Below are positions 36,216-43,990 of a stretch of 64,000 nt of DNA, one piece after another. The position numbers and the translations under genes are program-made. The stretch is taken from positions 124,001-188,000 of the forward strand of contig NZ_NEFF01000001.1 of the NCBI RefSeq assembly GCF_002252045.1. Direction: 5' to 3'. The notes under the pieces were generated by a model that saw only the letters and a program-made list of their open reading frames with translations, did not search any database and was not told where the DNA came from. Each line of letters begins with the position of its first letter. The stretch's first letter is position 1. The DNA is from Ignatzschineria sp. F8392. GTDB taxonomy: Bacteria; Pseudomonadota; Gammaproteobacteria; Cardiobacteriales; Wohlfahrtiimonadaceae.

Positions 36216-36490
36216 TATCGAGATTCCTTTCTGTCCATTATTTTATTTAAGGGCTTTTATTTAGGGGCGTGCTACATAGATAGTGCTACAGATAATTATA
36301 GCGATTAATGGTTATTGGTAATAGGCCTATAGTAATAGATTTATAGTTAATCCTTCTGTTGCTCTATTCTATTTGCCATATTCTATTTTCTATTTCTGTC
36401 ATATTGCTATTTCTATAATAGCAATAGCATCTATGGTCGGCCCCATTATTTATGGGGAGTTTAATAAGTTAGGAATAAGTGCTATTAAGC

Positions 36491-36519
36491 TTGATATTTC
36501 GATAGGGATTTCGTAAAAT
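36491..36519 (+). promoter_or_regulatory. Promoter of the rplM-rpsI operon
   Basis: TTGATA (36491-36496) and TAAAAT (36514-36519) at exactly 17-bp spacing. The start would fall near 36526, leaving a leader of about 135 nt. The 270 bp upstream of it, back to 36216, is AT-rich with ATTTCTATTTC-like repeats and no gene. Confidence 0.75.
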
Positions 36520-36570
36520 GCCGAGATCGTTTACCAGCGACCCCTAACGTTGATTTAGAGTCAGTATCGT

Positions 36571-36606
36571 GAGAGTGATCTCTCGCCGGTATTCTCGTTA
36601 CCGGCG
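36571..36606 (+). promoter_or_regulatory. Structured leader of rplM (possible L13 autoregulatory element)
   Basis: Two stems lie back to back: GAGAG-TGAT-CTCTC (36571-36584) and CGCCGGTA/TACCGGCG with a 7-nt loop (36584-36606). They share one base, so they compete or stack. A U-rich stretch and the GGAG ribosome site follow. L13 is known to repress its own operon in E. coli; that this element does it here is inference. Confidence 0.6.
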
Positions 36607-36662
36607 GTATGCATGCTGGTTTTAAATTTTTTTGTTAGTGATTATTTATTTTGGAGTTTTCG

Positions 36663-37091
36663 ATGAAAACATTTAGTGCAAAGCCTGCTGAAGTAACCCG
36701 TGAATGGTTTTTAATTGATGCAGAAGGAAAAACCCTCGGCCGTTTAGCGAGCGAAGTTGCAACACGCTTACGTGGTAAGCATAAGCCTGAGTTCACACCT
36801 CACGTTGATACCGGTGATTACATTGTTATCGTAAACGCAGAGAAAGTCCGTGTAACAGGTAACAAGCTACAACAAAAAATTTATTATAAACATACCGGTT
36901 ATGTTGGTCATTTAAGAGAGACTACTCTTGAGAAGATGTTGCAAACTAAACCTGCAAATGTTATTGAGTTTGCGGTCAAAGGCATGCTCCCTAAAAATGC
37001 ATTAGGAAGAGAAATGCTTCGTAAATTAAAAGTATATGCAGGTCCTGAGCATGCTCATGCAGCACAGCAACCAAAAGTTTTAGACATCTAA
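36663..37091 (+). CDS. rplM: 50S ribosomal protein L13
   Basis: A 142-residue protein matching L13 across its length: [63 protein letters not shown] and [20 protein letters not shown]. It binds 23S rRNA early in 50S assembly. The start is ATG 36663 with GGAG 8 bp before it; the TTG four codons upstream overlaps this ribosome site. Operon with rpsI. Confidence 0.98.
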   Translation: MKTFSAKPAEVTREWFLIDAEGKTLGRLASEVATRLRGKHKPEFTPHVDTGDYIVIVNAEKVRVTGNKLQQKIYYKHTGYVGHLRETTLEKMLQTKPANVIEFAVKGMLPKNALGREMLRKLKVYAGPEHAHAAQQPKVLDI

Positions 37092-37113
37092 TTTTAAGAA
37101 GAGAGAATTAATT

Positions 37114-37506
37114 ATGGCAGCTAACCAAAATTACGGTACTGGAAGACGTAAAAGATCACAAGCAAGAGTGTTTTTACGTAAAGGTACAGGCAGTATTATT
37201 GTTAACGATAAATCACTCGATGATTACTTCCCACGTGAAGTATCACGCATGGTAGTTCGTCAACCGCTTGAGCTTTTAGAAGTTACAGATCAATTTGATG
37301 TGATCGTAACTGTAAAAGGTGGTGGTTTGAGTGGTCAAGCCGGTGCAATTCGTCACGGCTTAACACGTGCACTCGTTGAGTATGATGAGGCGAATCGTGC
37401 GCCGTTACGTAAAGCAGGTTTCGTAACTCGTGACCCACGTAGCGTTGAGCGTAAGAAAATCGGTCTTCGTTCAGCACGTCGTGCAACTCAGTTCTCAAAA
37501 CGTTAA
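37114..37506 (+). CDS. rpsI: 30S ribosomal protein S9
   Basis: A 130-residue S9 with [20 protein letters not shown], the [19 protein letters not shown] core and the C-terminal [17 protein letters not shown] tail, which reaches the P-site tRNA through its final Lys-Arg. It is 22 bp after rplM and followed by a terminator. Confidence 0.99.
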   Translation: MAANQNYGTGRRKRSQARVFLRKGTGSIIVNDKSLDDYFPREVSRMVVRQPLELLEVTDQFDVIVTVKGGGLSGQAGAIRHGLTRALVEYDEANRAPLRKAGFVTRDPRSVERKKIGLRSARRATQFSKR

Positions 37507-37541
37507 TTTTTATCGATATTTTGAGTATGATGAAAAATATC

Positions 37542-37572
37542 AAAGCCTTTCTTTTGAAAGGCTTTTCTTTTT
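37542..37572 (+). terminator. Terminator of rplM-rpsI
   Basis: AAAGCCTTTC-TTTT-GAAAGGCTTT perfect stem, then CTTTTT. It ends 14 bp before the pcnB ATG, leaving little room for a pcnB promoter downstream. Confidence 0.9.
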
Positions 37573-37586
37573 GGAGAAAAGGTTCA

Positions 37587-38981
37587 ATGAACCCTCACAT
37601 GAGTCCTCATATATACCATACGAAAGATCATCCTATTAGAAATCGGCAGATCTCTAAAAATTCTTTACAGGTGATCAATCGGCTCAATAGCGCTGGCTTC
37701 AACGCTTATCTTGTTGGTGGTGGTGTGCGTGATCTTCTCTTGGGTCTATCCCCTAAAGATTTTGATATTGTGACAGATGCACATCCTAGTGAGATTCGTC
37801 GAGTATTTCGCAATAGTCGTATTATTGGACGTCGTTTTCGTCTGGTGCATGTTGTTTTTGGTCGAGAGATCATTGAAGTAGCCACTTTTCGCTCTAATGA
37901 AGCGAATGATCAATCGAAACATTATCAGACAAATCAGGAAGGGTTTGTAACACGAGATAATATTTACGGCACGATTGATGAAGATGCGCTTCGGCGAGAC
38001 TTCACCATCAATGCGCTCTATTATGATGTTCGTAATCAGACCATTATCGATTATTGTAATGGATATCAAGATCTAAAGAGTAGGCGTTTATCATTGATCG
38101 GTGATCCGACAGAGCGATTCTTAGAGGATCCCGTCCGTATTTTGCGTGCGATTCGTTTTGAAGCAAAATTGGGATTAACGATCGATCCGGAACTGCTCCC
38201 CTTTATTGCAGAGCATCGTCATCTTCTTGCAACTGTTTCGCCAGCGAGAATGTATGATGAGGTTTTAAAGCTCTTTTTAACAGGACATGGTGAGCATTCT
38301 TACCATAGTATGATTGCGCATGAGCTCTTCGAGATCCTCTTTCCATTAACCTATAATGCGTTAGAGCGAGAAGGGTTTCCGGATCAGCATCTCCTCTTAA
38401 GATCACTGCAAAATTCAGATGAGCGTGCAGCTGCGGGATTAACGAGTTCCCCCTACTTTGTCTATGCCTCTCTGTTGTGGGCACCTTTTGTTGCAATTTA
38501 TGAAAAAGAGATCGTAAAAGGCAAACGAAATAGTGATGCCTCTTCTAGCGCTATTGATGAAGTCTTTAAAGTACAGCATCAAATTACGGTTATTCCCCGT
38601 TATGTTCGGGAGTTTATTGAAGAGTTGTGGATATTTCAGTTCCGATTGCAAGCGAAAGTGATTCGTCAACCGAAACGTTTGATGGAACATCCCCGTTTTA
38701 AAGCCGCATATGATTTCTTACTTTTGCGTGCAGATGCGCAAGAGAGCGATGAAGTGATTGAAAAGGCTCAATATTGGGAGGCACAGTTTAAGGATTACGA
38801 ACAGAGACTTCTTGCAAAAGAGCGGGAAGCGGCAAGAGAAGAGCGTCGAGAAGGCAAACGCGCTGTAGCAGCTGAGATTAAAACTCATCAGCAGAATGAT
38901 GATGCTTCGACTGAGCCTAAAAAGCGTCGGCGCCGTCCCCGAAGAAGAAATCGGAGTAAAGAATCGCCGGCAAAATCATAA
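37587..38981 (+). CDS. pcnB: Poly(A) polymerase I
   Basis: Adds poly(A) tails to RNA 3' ends and so promotes decay. The nucleotidyltransferase core is clear: AYLVGGGVRDLLLGLSPKDF, DFDIVTDAHP with catalytic aspartates, and RRFRLVHVVFGREIIEVATF, which fits PcnB rather than CCA-adding enzyme. DEDALRRDFTINALYYD and the lysine/arginine-rich tail KKRRRRPRRRNRSK also fit. I chose ATG 37587 (464 residues, like the E. coli enzyme). The frame opens earlier, but that part overlaps the rpsI terminator. pcnB may depend on readthrough of that terminator. Confidence 0.93.
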   Translation: MNPHMSPHIYHTKDHPIRNRQISKNSLQVINRLNSAGFNAYLVGGGVRDLLLGLSPKDFDIVTDAHPSEIRRVFRNSRIIGRRFRLVHVVFGREIIEVATFRSNEANDQSKHYQTNQEGFVTRDNIYGTIDEDALRRDFTINALYYDVRNQTIIDYCNGYQDLKSRRLSLIGDPTERFLEDPVRILRAIRFEAKLGLTIDPELLPFIAEHRHLLATVSPARMYDEVLKLFLTGHGEHSYHSMIAHELFEILFPLTYNALEREGFPDQHLLLRSLQNSDERAAAGLTSSPYFVYASLLWAPFVAIYEKEIVKGKRNSDASSSAIDEVFKVQHQITVIPRYVREFIEELWIFQFRLQAKVIRQPKRLMEHPRFKAAYDFLLLRADAQESDEVIEKAQYWEAQFKDYEQRLLAKEREAAREERREGKRAVAAEIKTHQQNDDASTEPKKRRRRPRRRNRSKESPAKS

Positions 38982-39026
38982 GATAATGATGGGGAAATAA
39001 ATCAATAACTCCTCAAGATGGTTGAG

Positions 39027-39094
39027 AACTATCTAGAACACTCTCTTAAGTTGATCGAAAGATCGGCGTCGATAGTGTTTTAGGTAGTTTTTTT
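39027..39094 (+). terminator. Terminator of pcnB
   Basis: AACTATCTAGAACACT pairs with AGTGTTTTAGGTAGTT (a few mismatches) across a region holding an inner GATC-GAAA-GATC hairpin, then T7. The remaining 250 bp to cadB is AT-rich with no gene. No promoter is convincing there. Confidence 0.78.
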
Positions 39095-39344
39095 ATGGGT
39101 AAAATTTTTTGATATTGATCACATTTTTAACAATCTGTTTTTATCTTTTGGGGGAATATCAAGGCATTACGATTTGAATAAAAGTGAATATATGTAAATA
39201 GATAATATGTTGTGTTATCGTTTTAGTAACTATTATTTTGGTAAGTTAATGGTAGTTGGTCATAATGTTAATGTTTTAATCATTTTTGATGCAGAATTTT
39301 CAATTTCCTCGGTTTAGTTCTATTGAAGAGATTCTAGGTGATTT

Positions 39345-40658
39345 ATGGATAATGCAAAAAAGATTGGTTTAATTGCCTGTATCGGTATTGTTGCAGGAAA
39401 TATGATGGGAAGTGGTATTGCGCTATTGCCGGCAAACTTAGCGAGTATCGGTTCGATAGCGATTACTGGTTGGATTGTCGCTTTGATTGGCGCACTCTCA
39501 TTAGCGTATGTCTTTGCGAAGTTAGCAACGAAAGATCCTGAAGAGGGAGGTCCTATTGCCTATGCTAATGAGGTTAGTTCGGCTTTAGGATTTCAGACAG
39601 GGGCACTCTATTATCATGCCAACTGGATTGGGAATCTTGCCATTACAACAACAGCGGTCTCCTATCTCTCTGTATTTTACCCTATCCTCAATGAGGCGAT
39701 TCCGGCAGGAATTCTCTCTCTTGCACTGATTTGGCTCTTCACCTTTATCAATCTGTTAGGGGGGCAGTGGATTGGTCGCTTAACCACTTTTGGTTTAGTT
39801 CTGATTCTTATTCCTGTTATTGGAACGGCAATATTTGGATGGCTCTGGTTTGATAAAGAGACCTATATTCACAACTGGAATGTCTCTCATGATACCGACT
39901 ATCAGGCCGTTGTAAGTAGTACATTGCTCTGTTTGTGGGCTTTTGTGGGAATTGAATCTGCCTCTGTTAACTCAGCACTTGTTAAAAATCCTAAAAAGAC
40001 AATTCCTTTAGCGACGATGATCGGTGCTTTTTTAGCGGGTATTGTCTATATCTTGGCAACTCAGGTTATCTCCGGTATGTATCCGGCGGCAGAGATGGCG
40101 GCCTCGGGGGCTCCTTTCTCAAAGACAGCATCAACGATGTTAGGTGAATGGGCAAGCCCTGTGGTTTCGATCTTTACGGTAATTGCTTGTTTAACATCGT
40201 TAGGCTCATGGATGATGTTAGTGGGGCAAGCGGGGGCTAGAGCGGCACATGATGGGAACTTCCCTAAAGTTTATGGTGAGATGGATAAAAATGGTATTCC
40301 GCGCAAAGGATTGATTCTAGCGGCAATTCAGATGTCTATCCTCCTGACCTTGGTGACATTGGCGAATGCTGAATCAGGTCGTGCTTCTACCATCTTTAAA
40401 GATCTTATCAATATCGCTGTTCTCTTAACGATGTTGCCTTACTTCTACTCCTGCTTAAATCTTATTCGAGTGGAAGGGATGAGTGCGAAGCGTCTCTTGA
40501 GTTTAACAGCTGCTATTTTTGGGAGTATTTTCTGTTTCATTGCGCTCTTAGGCTCAACGCCGATGCAACTCTCCGGCACCTTTATTGTGAGTTTAATTAT
40601 CTTAATGTTCTATGCAAAGAAGTTAGGGCATCAGCGAGAAGTTGTTAATGACAATTAA
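39345..40658 (+). CDS. cadB: Lysine/cadaverine antiporter CadB
   Basis: APC-family antiporter that imports lysine and exports cadaverine. The 437 residues match CadB closely throughout: MDNAKKIGLIACIGIVAGNM, MGSGIALLPANLASIG, GPIAYANEVSSALGFQTG, LYYHANWIGNLAIT, LTSLGSWMMLVGQAG and MLPYFYSCLNLIRVEGM. About twelve hydrophobic helices. cadA follows after 141 bp. No cadC-like regulator gene is adjacent in the window, so control is unresolved. Confidence 0.95.
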   Translation: MDNAKKIGLIACIGIVAGNMMGSGIALLPANLASIGSIAITGWIVALIGALSLAYVFAKLATKDPEEGGPIAYANEVSSALGFQTGALYYHANWIGNLAITTTAVSYLSVFYPILNEAIPAGILSLALIWLFTFINLLGGQWIGRLTTFGLVLILIPVIGTAIFGWLWFDKETYIHNWNVSHDTDYQAVVSSTLLCLWAFVGIESASVNSALVKNPKKTIPLATMIGAFLAGIVYILATQVISGMYPAAEMAASGAPFSKTASTMLGEWASPVVSIFTVIACLTSLGSWMMLVGQAGARAAHDGNFPKVYGEMDKNGIPRKGLILAAIQMSILLTLVTLANAESGRASTIFKDLINIAVLLTMLPYFYSCLNLIRVEGMSAKRLLSLTAAIFGSIFCFIALLGSTPMQLSGTFIVSLIILMFYAKKLGHQREVVNDN

Positions 40659-40799
40659 TAAATGAAATTAATAGATGCAACCAACAGATGTCATCAATAA
40701 ATAGAGTCAATATATGAGATCAATAAGTTAGATTGGGTTTTAAAGTAGTGAGCGTGCAGCAGTCTGCTCAATCAACAATGATAGTCAAAAGGAGTCTAT

Positions 40800-42935
40800 A
40801 TGTATCAAATCGCACTATTAAATGATGTTCGCGAAGAGTTTAAGAGTCTACTATTCTCTAAGCTTGAGGCGAGTTTAACGGAGATGGGGTATAAGTTACT
40901 TCTTGTGGAGCAGGCAGAAGATCTTCTTCATCTCTTACAAAAAAATCCCCGTATTTTGGGTGTGATTTTTGATTGGGATAATCATCAGTTGCCACTCTGT
41001 GAGCAGATCGCCCATCTCAATGAGCAGTTGCCGCTCTTCACCTTTATCAATGATAAGGTGGCGATGGATCTCTCACTCTCTGATCTAAAAAATAATCTCT
41101 ATTTTTATGATTATGTTCTCAATAATGCGACAGATAGCGCAATACGGATTGATCAGCGGGTTGAAGAGTATATTGAGCAAATTTTACCTCCCTTTACAAA
41201 GGCGCTCTTTAAGTATGTTGGGGCAGAGAAGTATACCTTCTGTACACCGGGTCATATGGGAGGGACGGCATTTGAGCAGAGTCCCGTAGGCTCACTCTTC
41301 TATGATTTTTATGGTGAGAATACTTTTCGCTCTGATATATCGATCTCCATGGGAGAGCTCGGTTCTCTACTAGATCATTCAGGGCCACATCGTGAGGCAG
41401 AGGAGTATATTGCCGAAACCTTCAATGCTGATCGAAGCTTTATTATTACCAATGGAACCTCGACGGCGAATAAAGTTGTGGGTATGTATGCTTGTCCGGA
41501 GGGGAGTACCATTATTGTGGATCGAAATTGTCATAAATCGATTACCCATTTAATGATGATGACTAATGTAACGCCGATCTATCTTAAGCCGACCCGTAAT
41601 GCTTATGGAATCTTAGGGGGTATTCCTAAGAAGGAGTTTGCAAAAGCACATATTGAAGCGCTTGTGGCTGAAAGAGAGAATGGTTCTGCACCAGTGCATG
41701 CCATTATTACCAACTCAACCTACGATGGGCTCTTCTACGATACAGATTATATCAAGGAGCATTTGCCGGTTAATTCAATCCATTTCGATTCAGCATGGGT
41801 TCCTTATACCAATTTCCATCCTATCTATGAGGGTAAATCAGGGATGGGAGGCGAGCGTGTTGAAGGAAAGGTGATCTATGAGACGCAATCGACCCATAAA
41901 TTATTAGCGGCATTTTCGCAAGCATCGATGATTCATGTAAAAGGGGAGATCAATGAGCGAACCTTTAATGAAGGATATATGATGCATACCACGACCTCAC
42001 CGCTCTATAGTGTTGTCGCTTCATGTGAAGTCTCTGCGGCGATGATGCGTGGGCAAGCCGGACGAAATTTGATGACTCAAGCGATCAATCGAGCGATCGA
42101 TTTCCGTAAGGAGATTGCAAGACTGAATCGTGAGTCGAGTGATTGGTTCTTTAATGTATGGCAACCTGAAAATATTGATGAATTAGCCTGTTGGCCACTC
42201 AATAGTGAAGATCGTTGGCATGGGTTTAATGAGATTGATGATAATTTTCTCTATCTCGATCCGATTAAGATCACTCTTACGACGCCAGGAATGGATGCAT
42301 CAGGTACGCTTGATGAGTGGGGAATTCCAGCCTCTATTGTCTCTCAGTTTTTAGATGAGCATGGTATTGTGGTGGAAAAAACAGGTCCTTACTCTCTACT
42401 TTTCCTCTTTAGTATGGGAATTGATGAGACAAAAGCGATGACGCTTTTGAGAACATTGATGAAGTTTAAACACGCTTATGATCAGAATCTCAAAGTGAAA
42501 GAGGCGATGCCGGCACTCTATGCTATCGACCCACAATTCTATAGCGATCTTCGTCTGCAAGAGTTGGCTAAGGGTATTCACCATCTGATGAAAGAGCATC
42601 AGCTACCACAATTGATGTATAACGCCTTTGATAGCCTTCCTGAAATGGAGATGACTCCCCATGCCGCCTATCAGGCAGAGTTACGAGGGAAGGTTACAGA
42701 ATGTAAGCTTTCAGAGTTAATGAATCAGGTTAGCGCTAATATGATTCTCCCTTACCCGCCGGGTGTTCCGCTTATTATGCCGGGTGAGAAGGTAACAGAA
42801 GAGACAAAACCGATTCTTGAGTTCTTAGAGATGCTCTGCGATATCGGCTCTCACTATCCTGGTTTTGAGACAGATATTCATGGTGTTTATCAAAATAGTG
42901 ATGGTGAATATGTGGTCCGGATATTGGATCTATAA
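40800..42935 (+). CDS. cadA: Inducible lysine decarboxylase CadA
   Basis: PLP enzyme converting lysine to cadaverine and CO2, consuming a proton, so it raises pH. The 711-residue protein keeps the three-part fold: N-terminal wing (GVIFDWDNHQLPLCEQI), PLP core (YTFCTPGHMGGTAFEQSPVG, HFDSAWVPYTNFHPIYEG, and the Schiff-base lysine in ETQSTHKLLAAFSQASM) and the C-terminal domain (ANMILPYPPGVPLIMPGE, HYPGFETDIHG). AAAGGAG precedes the ATG. With CadB it forms the lysine-dependent acid-resistance system; cadaverine is also a typical putrefaction amine. Confidence 0.96.
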   Translation: MYQIALLNDVREEFKSLLFSKLEASLTEMGYKLLLVEQAEDLLHLLQKNPRILGVIFDWDNHQLPLCEQIAHLNEQLPLFTFINDKVAMDLSLSDLKNNLYFYDYVLNNATDSAIRIDQRVEEYIEQILPPFTKALFKYVGAEKYTFCTPGHMGGTAFEQSPVGSLFYDFYGENTFRSDISISMGELGSLLDHSGPHREAEEYIAETFNADRSFIITNGTSTANKVVGMYACPEGSTIIVDRNCHKSITHLMMMTNVTPIYLKPTRNAYGILGGIPKKEFAKAHIEALVAERENGSAPVHAIITNSTYDGLFYDTDYIKEHLPVNSIHFDSAWVPYTNFHPIYEGKSGMGGERVEGKVIYETQSTHKLLAAFSQASMIHVKGEINERTFNEGYMMHTTTSPLYSVVASCEVSAAMMRGQAGRNLMTQAINRAIDFRKEIARLNRESSDWFFNVWQPENIDELACWPLNSEDRWHGFNEIDDNFLYLDPIKITLTTPGMDASGTLDEWGIPASIVSQFLDEHGIVVEKTGPYSLLFLFSMGIDETKAMTLLRTLMKFKHAYDQNLKVKEAMPALYAIDPQFYSDLRLQELAKGIHHLMKEHQLPQLMYNAFDSLPEMEMTPHAAYQAELRGKVTECKLSELMNQVSANMILPYPPGVPLIMPGEKVTEETKPILEFLEMLCDIGSHYPGFETDIHGVYQNSDGEYVVRILDL

Positions 42936-43001
42936 GGGGATCTTTCGCCGAATCTCGTAGGTTGAATAGACTCGATGGGCAGAATCGGTGAGTGAAATGA
43001 T

Positions 43002-43025
43002 ATAAGCATATAAGCATATAAGCAT
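43002..43025. repeat. Three exact 8-bp tandem repeats after cadA
   Basis: ATAAGCAT three times, just before the cadA terminator. Short and of unknown role. Confidence 0.7.
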
Positions 43026-43031
43026 ATTTGG

Positions 43032-43066
43032 GTGGGATACTTCTCTTGAAGAATCCCACTTTTTTA
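43032..43066 (+). terminator. Terminator of cadBA
   Basis: GTGGGAT-A-CTTC / GAAG-A-ATCCCAC stem with a TCTT loop, followed by seven T. Confidence 0.9.
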
Positions 43067-43156
43067 TTGATTGAGTTAGGTTGAGTCAGATTGAATTAAA
43101 TTGAATTCAATGAGATTGATTGACCGAGCTGAAGTTATTCGATTGAAGTTATCGAG

Positions 43157-43849
43157 TTAAATATAGTTGCTAGGATTTACCGTTTGCCCTTTAGTTCGAA
43201 TCTCAAAGTAGAGAACGGTTCGACCATCAAAGCTATTCCCCATCGAAGCGATCTGTTGCCCTTTTTTCACCTTCATTCCCTCTTTAACATTGACAGAGGC
43301 AAGATATCCATAGGCAGAGTAGGTATCGGCATTATGTTTAATAATGATGAGCTGACCATAGCCTGAATTTCCTGTTCCGGCAAATACCACCTCTCCATTA
43401 TGCGCAGCACGGACAGGTTGATTGAGTGTGCCGGCAATCTGTATCCCTTTTTGGCCAGGAAGATTGGGGTTATAGCTCTTCGTAATGGGGCCATCAGTCG
43501 GTTTTTGCCAACCACTGATACCGGTTGAGACTTTGTCTTTTGGGGCCGCCGGGGCTTTCGGGACAATAACGGTATTATCACGACGCGCAATTGCTTGTGG
43601 TGCGCTACTTCCTCTTTTCTCTCTTACTGCTGATCCTGCCTTACCGCTGACACGTAAGACCTGTCCTGTATGAATGAGATTGGGGTTGGAGATATTGTTC
43701 AATTTCTGCAGCTGCTGAAGTGACATATTATGTGCCCGCGCAATCTGGCTGAGAGAATCGCCGGGACGCACAGTATAACTACCCGATGAGCTACAAGCCT
43801 GGATAATGAGGAGTGCTGATAAGATAAATGTTACTCGTTTTAAGCGCAT
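43157..43849 (-). CDS. nlpD: NlpD-like lipoprotein: LysM plus degenerate M23 domain
   Basis: A 230-residue outer-membrane lipoprotein: signal and lipobox LIIQAC (Cys19), a LysM domain at 24-68 (YTVRPGDSLSQIARAHNMSL), then an M23/LytM domain. The zinc ligands of active M23 enzymes are replaced: the first His and Asp read KGIQIAG, the middle one is AYGYL, and the last HxH is LYFEIR. Like E. coli NlpD and EnvC it should therefore be an activator of a cell-wall amidase (AmiC-type) in daughter-cell separation, not an enzyme. It is 141 bp downstream of maeB rather than next to rpoS as in enterics. Confidence 0.85.
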   Translation of the reverse strand: MRLKRVTFILSALLIIQACSSSGSYTVRPGDSLSQIARAHNMSLQQLQKLNNISNPNLIHTGQVLRVSGKAGSAVREKRGSSAPQAIARRDNTVIVPKAPAAPKDKVSTGISGWQKPTDGPITKSYNPNLPGQKGIQIAGTLNQPVRAAHNGEVVFAGTGNSGYGQLIIIKHNADTYSAYGYLASVNVKEGMKVKKGQQIASMGNSFDGRTVLYFEIRTKGQTVNPSNYI

Positions 43850-43867
43850 AATATTTACTTTCTATAT

Positions 43868-43920
43868 TAAAAAACCCCAAAAAGAAGAAGATATCTTACC
43901 ATCATTCCTCTTTGAGGGGT
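43868..43920 (-). terminator. Possible branched terminator of maeB (minus strand)
   Basis: On the minus strand ACCCC pairs with GGGGT across an inner AAAGAGGAA/TTCTTCTTT stem that also holds the palindrome AAGATATCTT, then T6. It lies between maeB and nlpD, so these are probably separate units. Confidence 0.55.
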
Positions 43921-43990
43921 ATCTCTATGATCTATTTTATAATCTACTATTGTGTTCGCTCGATTAGTAAAACTGGCAGTGCATTTTTAC

